Made by a program: the position numbers and the translations under genes. A DNA stretch of 15,993 bases from an uncultured Collinsella sp. (GTDB lineage Bacteria; Actinomycetota; Coriobacteriia; Coriobacteriales; Coriobacteriaceae): the NCBI GenBank assembly GCA_934655755.1, contig CAKUHA010000024.1, positions 1-15,993 on the forward strand. The letters run 5' to 3'. The notes under the pieces are model-generated. The model saw nothing but the letters and a program-made list of their open reading frames with translations. It did not search any database and was not told the origin of the DNA. The first letter of the stretch is position 1, and each line of letters opens with the position of its first letter. Shown here piece after piece: positions 1-8,306 of this stretch.

Positions 1-1022
1 GCTTGGCGGCAGCGCTCGCTCGAGGCGGCGTCGTTTTCGACCTTGTAGTTGGCGATGGTGTAATCGGTAAGCTCGGCCTCGGCGCCAAGGGCTGCCGCGG
101 TGTGCTCCACGATGCGGCGCATAAGCTCGGGCATCTCCTCATGCGTCTTGTCGCCATAGGTGCGTACCGTACCGGCAAGGTAGGCCGTACCGGCGATAAC
201 GTTGCGCGCCGTGCCGCCGTGCAGCTCGCCGACGGTGATGACGGCGGGCTCGTAGGGGCTGATCTCGCGCGAGACGATGGTTTGCAGTGCGTTGACGATC
301 TCGGCGGCAACCATAACGGCGTCGTGGCCGCGCTGGGGCATGGCGCCATGGCACGAGGTGCCGCGGACGTCGATGCGGAACCAGTCGGTGTTTGCCATAC
401 GCGGGCCGGGCTCGCAGCTCACGGTGCCGGCGTCGACCTCGCTCCAGATGTGTGCGGCGTAGGCGCCGTCGACGCCATCGAGCACGCCGGTGCCGATCAT
501 GAGCTTGGCACCCTGGCCGTTTTCCTCGCTGGGCTGGAATACGATGCGGATCTCGCCGTGAATGTCATCAGTCATGTGGCGCAGAATCTGCAGCGTGCCG
601 AGCATCATGGCGATATGGCAGTCGTGACCGCAGGCGTGCATGCAGCCCTCGTTGACGCTGGCGAACTCCTCGCCGGTCTGCTCGGTGACGGGAAGGGCGT
701 CGATGTCGGCTCGCAGCAGGATACGGCGACGCGGCGTGCCGTCCTCGCGGTAGGCGTCGGGCGCGGTGCCGCGAAGCGTTGCCACCAAGCCGGTCTTGAG
801 CGGGCGCTCGTAGGGGATATTCATAGCGTCGAGCTGATTTGCGATGTCGGAAGTCGTGCGCTCCTCGGCGAGGCTCAGCTCCGGGTGTTTGTGGAAGTGC
901 CGGCGCTGCTTGATGATGTAGGGCTCAAACTCGGCGGCGATGTCCTGGATGGCCGCGGTGACGTCATCTGCCGCGCGAACCTCGGTTGCCGCCATGATCT
1001 GCTGTGCCTTGGTTTTCGTCAT
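1..1022 (-). CDS. M20-family amidohydrolase/peptidase (M20D type), 3'-truncated by window edge
   Basis: Zinc-type amidohydrolase related to N-acyl-amino-acid, hippurate or IAA-amino-acid hydrolases and N-acetyl-diaminopimelate deacetylases, which cleave an amide bond to release an amino acid. Reading the minus strand from ATG at 1022, 340 codons are visible before the edge, so the extreme C-terminus is missing. Family marks: HFHKHPELS (residues 42-50), metal-ligand block GCMHACGHDCH (126-136, with C131 and H133), the catalytic/metal pair EEN (E166, E167), H191 in AHIWSE, and a CHGAMPQRGHDAV dimerisation-domain motif further on. The start is supported by AAGGAG at 1038-1033, ten bases upstream, and by a promoter behind it. 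No signal peptide, so it is probably cytoplasmic. It is divergent from the amidohydrolase at 1191. The exact substrate cannot be read from sequence; family assignment is firm. Confidence 0.92.
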   Translation of the reverse strand, partial: MTKTKAQQIMAATEVRAADDVTAAIQDIAAEFEPYIIKQRRHFHKHPELSLAEERTTSDIANQLDAMNIPYERPLKTGLVATLRGTAPDAYREDGTPRRRILLRADIDALPVTEQTGEEFASVNEGCMHACGHDCHIAMMLGTLQILRHMTDDIHGEIRIVFQPSEENGQGAKLMIGTGVLDGVDGAYAAHIWSEVDAGTVSCEPGPRMANTDWFRIDVRGTSCHGAMPQRGHDAVMVAAEIVNALQTIVSREISPYEPAVITVGELHGGTARNVIAGTAYLAGTVRTYGDKTHEEMPELMRRIVEHTAAALGAEAELTDYTIANYKVENDAASSERCRQ

Positions 1023-1073
1023 AGTCGATTTGCTCCTTGCTGGCTCGATCGCAAAATCGTACAGGCTCTCTCC

Positions 1074-1102
1074 AGTATGCCACCTGCCACTTGGCGTGGC
1101 AA
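1074..1102 (-). promoter_or_regulatory. Predicted promoter of the M20 amidohydrolase gene, with overlapping palindrome
   Basis: On the minus strand a -35 TTGCCA (1102-1097) and a -10 CATACT (1079-1074) are separated by 17 bases, followed by the Shine-Dalgarno AAGGAG and the ATG at 1022. The palindrome TGCCAC-N5-GTGGCA (1085-1101) covers the spacer and most of the -35 box, a placement typical of a repressor operator. The promoter is inferred from consensus only. Confidence 0.45.
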
Positions 1103-1190
1103 AGTTGCCGTTTGCCGCTTGGGGTTTTGTAGCAAGAGTGGGGGAGTACACTCGGGGGTGTTGAATTTCCTGCCAGAGATGGGGATGCCC

Positions 1191-2828
1191 ATGCAGCATA
1201 TCGATCGGATTATCCGCTCCAAGAACGTCTTTACCGCCCAGGATGGTATCGATGCCGCCCGTGAGCTCGCGATTGCCATTGCGGGCGATCGTATCGTCGC
1301 GGTCGGCAAGCCCGATGACGTGATTGCCGCCGCCCCTGCCACCGCGCCGGTTGTCGACTACGGCGAGCAATTCATCTGCCCCGGCTTCCACGATGCACAC
1401 CTGCACTTCTTCCATACCTCGGTCGGCTCCTCGCCGTATATGCTCATGGATATGGGCACGTCCGAGGCAGCATTGGTGCAGCACGCGCTCGAGTTCTCCC
1501 AAGGCCTGCCCGACGATGCCTGGGTCGTGACCCAGGGCTGGCGCGACTACCGCTGGGATCCGCCCGAGCACCCCACCAAGGCCTCCCTCGATGCCGCCTT
1601 CCCCGATCGCCCCTGCGTTATGTATTCGGGTGACGGTCATACGCTGTGGCTCAACACCCGCGCGCTCGAAGCGCTTGGCGTCACGCGCGACAGCGAGCCA
1701 CCGGCGGGTGGCAGCTACGATAAGGATGCAAATGGTGAGCTCACGGGTATCGCTCACGAGGCGGCTGCCATGCAGCTACTGCCCCGCTGTCTGGAGTGGC
1801 TGGGCGAGGACCGCATCGCGAGTGCTTACGCCGACCAGATGAAGCGCATGGCCGAGCAGGGCATCACCTCGATCTGCGACATGTCGCTTATGCCCATGCC
1901 GGGCTGCGACTTTATTCGCGACGACGTTTACGACAAGCTGCAGACTGCCGGCAAGCTGGGCATCCGCGCGCATCTGTTTCCGACGCTGCTGGACGACCAG
2001 TCGCGCCTGGAAGAGCTGCAGGCACGCTATGCCAATAACGCACTGCTCTCGGCGCCGGGCTTTAAACAGTTCTTCGACGGTGTATCGAGCGAGCATACGG
2101 CGTATCTCACCGAGCCCTACACCAATCCGCGTTTCCCCGGCGACCAGGGACGCCTGACGGTTCCTGCCGAGCGCATGCGCAAGCTGGTTCTCTCGGCGGC
2201 AGAGCGCGGTCACACCGTGCGCATCCACGTTATCGGCGATGGTGCCATTCATGCCGCGCTCGATATCTTTGAGGAGGCGGCAGAGCTCTACGGTCTGCCC
2301 CAGCACGGCCATAACACGCTTGAGCATTTGGAGAACCTGCTGCCTCAGGACATCGACCGTCTACGCAAGCTCAACGTTATTGCCTCGAGCCAGCCCTGCC
2401 ACATCACTCTGGACCCGGGCGGCCCGGAGCGCGACCTGGGTCTGGAACGCAGCCGCATCATGTGGCCATTTGCGACCTATAAGCAGCGCGGCATTCGCCA
2501 GGCCTTCGGCACCGACAGTCCCATCACGGCCGTCACCAGCATGAACGTGCTCTACACGGCCATCACGCGCCAAGACCCCCGCGGTCACTGGCCCGAGGGC
2601 GGCTGGCTCCCTAGCGAGCGCATCGACGCGGCAACGGCCCTGCGCAACTACACCCTGGGCAGCGCCTACGCAGCAGGCGACGAGCAAAACCTCGGCAGCC
2701 TAGAACCCGGCAAATACGCCGACCTGGTAGTCCTGGACCAAAACCCACTCACCATCGACCCCCAAGAGCTCCAAACCACCAAAGTCCAAGCCACCTACCT
2801 ATCCGGCAACCTCATCTTCGAGCGCTAG
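1191..2828 (+). CDS. YtcJ-like metal-dependent amidohydrolase (amidohydrolase family 3)
   Basis: A 545-residue TIM-barrel amidohydrolase of the YtcJ/N-substituted formamide deformylase group, which hydrolyses C-N bonds in amides or formamides; the substrate is unknown. Visible marks: N-terminal beta-sandwich strand (IIRSKNVFTAQ), the HxH metal motif in HDAHLHFFH (H70, H72), the conserved lysine in FKQFFDG (K292), H346 in RIHVIGDGAIH, H379 in LEHLEN, the catalytic aspartate in GTDSPIT (D442), and a C-terminal strand with LGSLEPGKYADLVVLD. Start choice: ATGs occur at 1179, 1185 and 1191; 1191 has GGGGA five bases upstream and gives the usual N-terminus, but the other two cannot be excluded. The open frame also runs upstream to the window edge, but that part is antisense to the M20 gene. 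Divergent from a second amidohydrolase, possibly a scavenging pair. Confidence 0.93.
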   Translation: MQHIDRIIRSKNVFTAQDGIDAARELAIAIAGDRIVAVGKPDDVIAAAPATAPVVDYGEQFICPGFHDAHLHFFHTSVGSSPYMLMDMGTSEAALVQHALEFSQGLPDDAWVVTQGWRDYRWDPPEHPTKASLDAAFPDRPCVMYSGDGHTLWLNTRALEALGVTRDSEPPAGGSYDKDANGELTGIAHEAAAMQLLPRCLEWLGEDRIASAYADQMKRMAEQGITSICDMSLMPMPGCDFIRDDVYDKLQTAGKLGIRAHLFPTLLDDQSRLEELQARYANNALLSAPGFKQFFDGVSSEHTAYLTEPYTNPRFPGDQGRLTVPAERMRKLVLSAAERGHTVRIHVIGDGAIHAALDIFEEAAELYGLPQHGHNTLEHLENLLPQDIDRLRKLNVIASSQPCHITLDPGGPERDLGLERSRIMWPFATYKQRGIRQAFGTDSPITAVTSMNVLYTAITRQDPRGHWPEGGWLPSERIDAATALRNYTLGSAYAAGDEQNLGSLEPGKYADLVVLDQNPLTIDPQELQTTKVQATYLSGNLIFER

Positions 2829-2860
2829 CCCCATCCGCATCGCCATTTTGCTGCACTGAC

Positions 2861-3058
2861 TTTTCTGAATGCCGGGCCCGAATAAGTTACCCAGCTCCCG
2901 GGGCGGACCGGAGGGCATGAAGTTTGTCGCGAGTTCCGCACGCAAAGGAAAGCACTTAATGTGCTTTCCGTCTTGCGCAGGACTGTAGAGCAGCAAACTT
3001 CATGCCCTCCGGTCCGCCCCGGGAGCCGCGCACAAGTTATCCCCCGGCATTCAGAAAA
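2861..3058. repeat. Nested long inverted repeat LIR1 (33-bp perfect inner arms, 16-bp outer arms)
   Basis: This fills most of the 367-base gap between the amidohydrolase and groES. Inner arms 2894-2926 and 2994-3026 are perfect reverse complements over 33 bases, enclosing a 67-base loop. The loop has its own hairpin, GGAAAGCAC (2947-2955) with GTGCTTTCC (2961-2969), extended by CGCAA (2941-2945) with TTGCG (2973-2977). An outer pair, TTTTCTGAATGCCGGG at 2861-2876 with its complement at 3043-3058, is also perfect. The segments between outer and inner arms do not pair, but both contain AAGTTAYCC in the same orientation. It begins 32 bases after the amidohydrolase stop. No T-run follows, so a plain terminator is not the obvious reading. 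Arms share a G-rich core with LIR2 and LIR3. Confidence 0.9.
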
Positions 3059-3097
3059 TCTAAGTGCCAAAAAATAAGATTTTTTGACTCCGTGTTG

Positions 3098-3118
3098 TAT
3101 AACCCGCCATTCGTGGGT
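3098..3118 (+). promoter_or_regulatory. Possible groES promoter element and degenerate palindrome
   Basis: A -10-like TATAAC (3098-3103) lies in the AT-rich leader of groES. TTGACT occurs at 3084-3089, but that is only 8 bases from it, so the pair does not make a standard promoter. An imperfect palindrome, ACCCGC-N5-GTGGGT (3102-3118), overlaps the -10-like box and could be an operator. I see no CIRCE or HAIR element here. Weak call. Confidence 0.22.
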
Positions 3119-3195
3119 ACCATTCAACGCGTACGCAAACAAAAAGGGTTAATTCGCGTGGCATAACCGCGCGGCCCAAAAAGGAGGAAACAAGC

Positions 3196-3489
3196 ATGTC
3201 GTCTTTGAAGCCGCTTGCAGATCGCGTCTTGGTCAAGCCCGACGAGGCCGAGCAGAAGACCGCTTCTGGTCTGTACATCGCCAGCAACGCTCAGGAGAAG
3301 CCGCAGCGCGGCACCATCGTTGCCGTTGGCGCCGGCAAGGTCAACGACAAGGGTGAGCGTATCCCCATGGACGTTCAGGTCGGCGACGTTGTCATCTACG
3401 GTAAGTTCGGTGGCAACGAGGTCAAGGTCGACGGCGAGAAGTATCTGCTGATGCGCGCCGACGACATCTACGCCGTCGTCGAGGCCTAG
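3196..3489 (+). CDS. groES: GroES (Cpn10/HSP10) co-chaperonin
   Basis: The 97-residue length is typical for GroES. It forms the heptameric cytoplasmic lid that closes the GroEL cavity during ATP-driven folding. The protein shows LKPLADRVLVK at the N-terminus, the mobile-loop region around SGLYIASNAQEKPQRG (the part that docks on GroEL), VVIYGKFGGNEV and the C-terminal LLMRADDIYAVV. The start is fixed by a near-perfect Shine-Dalgarno AAGGAGG (3181-3187) eight bases before the ATG. groEL follows 96 bases downstream on the same strand, so they are very likely one transcript. Heat-shock control is expected for the family, but no CIRCE (HrcA) or HAIR (HspR) operator was recognised upstream. Confidence 0.98.
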   Translation: MSSLKPLADRVLVKPDEAEQKTASGLYIASNAQEKPQRGTIVAVGAGKVNDKGERIPMDVQVGDVVIYGKFGGNEVKVDGEKYLLMRADDIYAVVEA

Positions 3490-3507
3490 CCTCGTCAGAA
3501 TCTCTGA

Positions 3508-5223
<1,716 letters not shown>

Positions 5224-5249
5224 GGCCGACAAGGTCTAGAACTCCCACC

Positions 5250-5394
5250 GGGAATCCGGGGGCGGGTCGGGGGCTTCTCTCCGGAACGTCCTCGGACATG
5301 CAAAGAGGCTCCGCATCGCGCTTCGCGCTGCGGAGCCTCTTTGCGTCCTGCGGAGAGTTCCGGAGAGAAGCCCCCGACCCGCCCCCGGATTCCC
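5250..5394. repeat. Long inverted repeat LIR2 downstream of groEL (38-bp perfect arms)
   Basis: Arms 5250-5287 and 5357-5394 are perfect reverse complements over 38 bases with a 69-base loop, 145 bases overall. The loop contains a second perfect 16-bp stem (5300-5315 with 5329-5344). It begins 26 bases after the groEL stop. The left arm carries GGGGCGGGTCGGGGGC, close to GGGGCGGACCGGAGGGC in the left arm of LIR1. This is far larger than a Rho-independent terminator needs. Confidence 0.92.
5300..5344. terminator. Terminator-like hairpin after groESL, inside LIR2
   Basis: A perfect 16-bp stem GCAAAGAGGCTCCGCA / TGCGGAGCCTCTTTGC with a short loop that can itself pair (CGCG-CTT-CGCG). Its CTCTTT side gives a modest U-run on the plus strand, and the matching AAAGAG gives one on the minus strand, so it could act in both directions. 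The position after the groEL stop fits. The T-run is short, hence moderate confidence. Confidence 0.6.
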
Positions 5395-5395
5395 T

Positions 5396-5583
5396 GCGTT
5401 TACGGCCTTGAGGTCGGCGTGGGCGGAGATTGTGGCTGATAGGGATACGTATCCCGGTTGCTGTTTCGCGCTTTGCGCGAAAGGCGCATCACTTTGGGGA
5501 GGGTGGGCAACTTGGTCGAACTGCTGCTCTGCCCCGGTCGCATTCCTGGAGCGTTTCCCCTCCAGGAATTACCCTCGGCGTAC
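5396..5583. other. Non-coding stretch with three small palindromes
   Basis: No gene is supported between LIR2 and the ribU promoter. It holds a perfect 14-base palindrome GGGATACGTATCCC (5442-5455), an 8-bp hairpin TTTCGCGC-TTT-GCGCGAAA (5464-5482), and a 10-bp hairpin ATTCCTGGAG / CTCCAGGAAT (5542-5551 with 5560-5569). An open frame from 5408 runs into the riboswitch and has no recognisable protein features. The role of the palindromes is unknown. Confidence 0.5.
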
Positions 5584-5611
5584 TTGCGCTAATACCCGCT
5601 CGTGCTACACT
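5584..5611 (+). promoter_or_regulatory. Promoter of the FMN-riboswitch/ribU operon
   Basis: A -35 TTGCGC (5584-5589), a 16-base spacer and a -10 TACACT (5606-5611) preceded by TG at the extended -10 position (TGCTACACT). Transcription would start around 5618, just before the first riboswitch helix at 5623, which strongly supports the placement. Confidence 0.65.
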
Positions 5612-5622
5612 TGCAATTGCTG

Positions 5623-5803
5623 TTTCAGGGCGGGGTGGAATTCCCCACTGGCGGTAAATCGGGCGGTGCCACAGGGGCGCCGTGGCGCGGGCGAGGTGCC
5701 TGCGACCGAGCCGATGAGTCCGCGACCCGTGTGTGCGTTGGTTCGCATGCCGGCTGAACTGGTGAGACCCCAGTACCAACGGTTAGAGTCCGGATGAAAG
5801 AGG
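5623..5803 (+). promoter_or_regulatory. FMN riboswitch (RFN element) upstream of ribU
   Basis: The conserved RFN blocks appear in order: AGGGCGGGGTGGAATTCCCC and GGCGGTA near the 5' end, GAGTCCGCGACCCG in the middle, and AACTGGTGAGACCCCAGTACC then CGGTTAGAGTCCGGATGAAAG at the 3' end. The closing P1 helix is TTTCA (5623-5627) with TGAAA (5795-5799). One variable arm is enlarged: ATCGG (5658-5662) pairs with CCGAT (5711-5715) around a further GCCAC/GTGGC stem. The 3' side of P1 lies directly beside the ribU ribosome-binding site AGGTG (5805-5809), and I see no terminator hairpin after the aptamer. Control is therefore more likely at translation initiation: FMN binding would hide the site. That mode is inference; the element itself is clear. 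Confidence 0.93.
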
Positions 5804-5814
5804 CAGGTGATCCT

Positions 5815-6405
5815 ATGTCTGAACAGTCGCAGCATATCCATTTTGAGAACACGAATAGGTGGAGCACCAAACAGCTCGTTACCATGGCGTTGATGTGCGC
5901 CTTGGGAGCACTGTTTATGTATGTGCAGCTGCCCATCCTTCCTTCGGCGCCGTTTTTGACGTATGACCCGTCGCTGGTGCCGGCGATGGTGTGCGGATTT
6001 GCGTATGGCCCTGGTGCCGGCACTGCTGTTGCCGCCATGGCGATTGTCATCCATGCACTTACCACGGGCGACTGGGTCGGCGCGCTTATGAACATGGTTG
6101 CCACACTGGGCTATATTCTGCCCGCGGCCATCGTCTACCAGAAGATGCACACCTACAAGGGCGCCGTGATTGGCCTGGCGCTGGGCGTCATTGCCGCTAC
6201 GGCGCTTTCTATGGTTGCGAATCTGACCATTGGCGTTTGGTTCTGGTATCCCTCGATCGACGCGATTCTGCCGCTCATGCTTCCCGCCGTGCTGCCGTTT
6301 AACCTCATCAAGACCGTGCTCAACTCGGTGTTGACGCTGGCGGTGTACAAAGCGGTTTCGAATCTCATCACGCCCAAGAAGGACCAGGTCAAAGGCCGCG
6401 CATGA
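5815..6405 (+). CDS. ribU: RibU-like ECF transporter substrate-binding (S) component, riboflavin
   Basis: A 196-residue integral membrane protein, the substrate-capturing S subunit of an energy-coupling-factor importer. It is nearly all hydrophobic, with about six membrane segments, and carries the first-helix small-residue motif ALMCALGA (A25-xxx-A29) through which S units contact EcfT. The substrate is assigned from the FMN riboswitch directly upstream and from RibU-like features such as the YDPSLVPAMVCGFAYGP loop. Start choice: an in-frame ATG at 5794 lies inside the riboswitch; the ATG at 5815 has AGGTG five bases upstream and is preferred. Its TGA overlaps the ecfA ATG (ATGA), implying translational coupling. 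Another vitamin substrate is possible but less likely. Confidence 0.9.
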   Translation: MSEQSQHIHFENTNRWSTKQLVTMALMCALGALFMYVQLPILPSAPFLTYDPSLVPAMVCGFAYGPGAGTAVAAMAIVIHALTTGDWVGALMNMVATLGYILPAAIVYQKMHTYKGAVIGLALGVIAATALSMVANLTIGVWFWYPSIDAILPLMLPAVLPFNLIKTVLNSVLTLAVYKAVSNLITPKKDQVKGRA

Positions 6406-8306
6406 TTGAGTGTCGGGGCGTTTCCTTTAGCTATGACGGTGCCGCTCAGGCGCTCGACGGCATCGATCTGGATATCGAGGATGGCGAGTTTTTCTGCATC
6501 CTCGGCGGAAACGGGTCGGGCAAGTCGACGTTTGCCAAGCATCTGAACGCGCTGCTGCAGCCCGACGCGGGAACGGTGCGCGTTAACGGCATGGATGCGT
6601 CCGACCCCGAGCTGGTTTATGACATCCGCTCGACCGCGGGTATGGTGTTTCAGAATCCCGATGATCAGCTCGTGGCGACGCTTGTCGAGGACGATGTTGC
6701 CTTTGGCCCCGAAAACTTGGGCGTGCCATCGGCCCAGATCGCGCAGCGCATGCGGGATGTGCTAAAGGCCGTGGGCCTGGTGGGCTTTGAGCGCCACGAG
6801 ACCCACGCGCTCTCGGGTGGCCAAAAGCAGCGCGTGGCGCTTGCTGGAGTGCTTGCCATGGAACCGCGCGTGCTCATCTTGGATGAAGCGTCCTCGATGC
6901 TCGACCCGCGCGGCCGCAAGGGCCTCATGAAGGCTTGCCGCGCGTTGCATGATCGCGGCATGACCATCGTGATGATCACGCACTTTATGGAAGAGGCCGC
7001 TGAGGCCGATCGCGTTGCTGTCTTCCAAGCGGGCCGCGTTGCCATGCTCGGTACGTCCGAGGAGATCTTGACGCGGGCGGACGAACTCGTGCGGCTGAAC
7101 CTGGATATGCCGGCATCGTGCCGTCTTGGCAGGGCGCTTCGCGCGAAGGGCGTGCCCATTTGCGCACAGGTGCGCGAGGCGGATATGGTCGCCGAGATTT
7201 CACGGGTTTATACCGAGCAGGTCGGAGCGGGTACTGCGGGGCAGCCTTCTGCGCCCGGCCCTCGTATTGCCGGCAACGGCTCGCCCGCAATCGATGGCGC
7301 CAACGTGGCGGAGCCTGTCATTGAAATTTCGCATCTCTCACATAGCTATTCGCTGGGCGCCCGCGAGCGTCGCCGTTGGCACAAGCGTTCGGCCGCCGAG
7401 GGTGCATCGAACAAACAGGCCCTCTGGGGCAACGACCCTAGCAGCCCCTGGGCGTTGCGCAATGTGTCGCTAACGGTGCGTCGTGGTGAGTTTCTGGGCC
7501 TTGCGGGCCATACCGGTTCGGGTAAGTCGACGCTGGTTCAGCATCTCAACGGCCTGATTCGCCCCCAAGAAGGATCCGTTCGCGCACTGGGGCTCGATTT
7601 GTCAAATAAGAAAGACGCCACCGCGGTTAAGGCAAAGGTCGGCGTCGTGTTTCAATATCCTGAGCGTCAGCTGTTTGCCGAGACCGTGGCGCAGGACGTG
7701 GCGTTTGGTCCGCACAACCTTGGCTTGCCGCAGGCCGAGGTTGCCCGCCGTGTTGAGTCATCGCTCGCGCGCGTGGGGATCGATCTTGCCACGATAGGCG
7801 ACAAGAGCCCCTTTGAGCTCTCGGGCGGGCAGCAGCGGCGTGTGGCGTTTGCTGGCGTGCTTGCCATGGAGCCCGAGGTCCTGGTACTCGATGAGCCCAT
7901 GGCGGGGCTCGATCCGGCGGCCCGTAAGGACTTCTTGGGACTCATCGGTCGGCTCCATGACGAGGGCCTGACGGTGATTATGGTCTCGCATAGTATGGAT
8001 GACCTGGCAAATTGCTGCGATCGCATTGTCGTGATGAACGAGGGCGCGGTGTTTGCCGAGGGCACGCCCGCTCAGGTTTTTGCGCATGCGGATGAGCTTA
8101 AATCAATCGGCTTGGGTGTTCCCGCTGCCCAGCGCATGGCGCTGGCGCTTGCGAAGGCAGGCGTGCCGTTGCGCTTTGACGGCCTCTTTACGGTTGAGTC
8201 ATTGGCAGACGAGTTGGTGGACCTGCTAATCGGTCGCTCGGACGGTCCTTCTAACGTCGCGGACATTGCTAAATCCGAGACGGTCGCGCGAGAGGAGGGC
8301 TGCTAA
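6402..8306 (+). CDS. ecfA: Fused double ATPase of an ECF transporter (EcfA1-EcfA2 fusion)
   Basis: One 634-residue protein carries two complete ABC nucleotide-binding domains; ECF importers usually have two separate EcfA proteins of about 280 residues. Domain 1: Walker A GGNGSGKST (35-43), Q-loop in MVFQNPDDQL, signature LSGGQ (137-141), Walker B VLILDE (157-162), H-loop H194. Domain 2: Walker A GHTGSGKST (369-377), VVFQYPERQLF, LSGGQ (473-477), VLVLDEP (493-499), H530. All catalytic residues are present in both. After Walker B, domain 1 has EASSMLDP where the common form is EPTxxLDP. Domain 2 has about 28 extra basic and polar residues (320-348) between its first strand and the A-loop region. 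ATG overlaps the ribU stop by 4 nt and TAA overlaps the ecfT ATG by 1 nt. It powers uptake from the cytoplasmic face. Confidence 0.95.
   Translation: MIECRGVSFSYDGAAQALDGIDLDIEDGEFFCILGGNGSGKSTFAKHLNALLQPDAGTVRVNGMDASDPELVYDIRSTAGMVFQNPDDQLVATLVEDDVAFGPENLGVPSAQIAQRMRDVLKAVGLVGFERHETHALSGGQKQRVALAGVLAMEPRVLILDEASSMLDPRGRKGLMKACRALHDRGMTIVMITHFMEEAAEADRVAVFQAGRVAMLGTSEEILTRADELVRLNLDMPASCRLGRALRAKGVPICAQVREADMVAEISRVYTEQVGAGTAGQPSAPGPRIAGNGSPAIDGANVAEPVIEISHLSHSYSLGARERRRWHKRSAAEGASNKQALWGNDPSSPWALRNVSLTVRRGEFLGLAGHTGSGKSTLVQHLNGLIRPQEGSVRALGLDLSNKKDATAVKAKVGVVFQYPERQLFAETVAQDVAFGPHNLGLPQAEVARRVESSLARVGIDLATIGDKSPFELSGGQQRRVAFAGVLAMEPEVLVLDEPMAGLDPAARKDFLGLIGRLHDEGLTVIMVSHSMDDLANCCDRIVVMNEGAVFAEGTPAQVFAHADELKSIGLGVPAAQRMALALAKAGVPLRFDGLFTVESLADELVDLLIGRSDGPSNVADIAKSETVAREEGC

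Noticed and set aside
3..1190. Open plus-strand frame in phase with the YtcJ-like gene, giving a 941-residue reading
   Set aside because: This part is antisense to a clear M20 amidohydrolase on the minus strand and has no recognisable protein motifs; the true gene starts near 1191.
5408..5797. 129-residue plus-strand open frame before ribU
   Set aside because: It overlaps the riboswitch, is Cys/Arg-rich without motifs, and has no convincing ribosome site.
5794..5814. Upstream ATG start for ribU
   Set aside because: It lies inside the final conserved block of the FMN riboswitch; the ATG at 5815 has a proper ribosome site.
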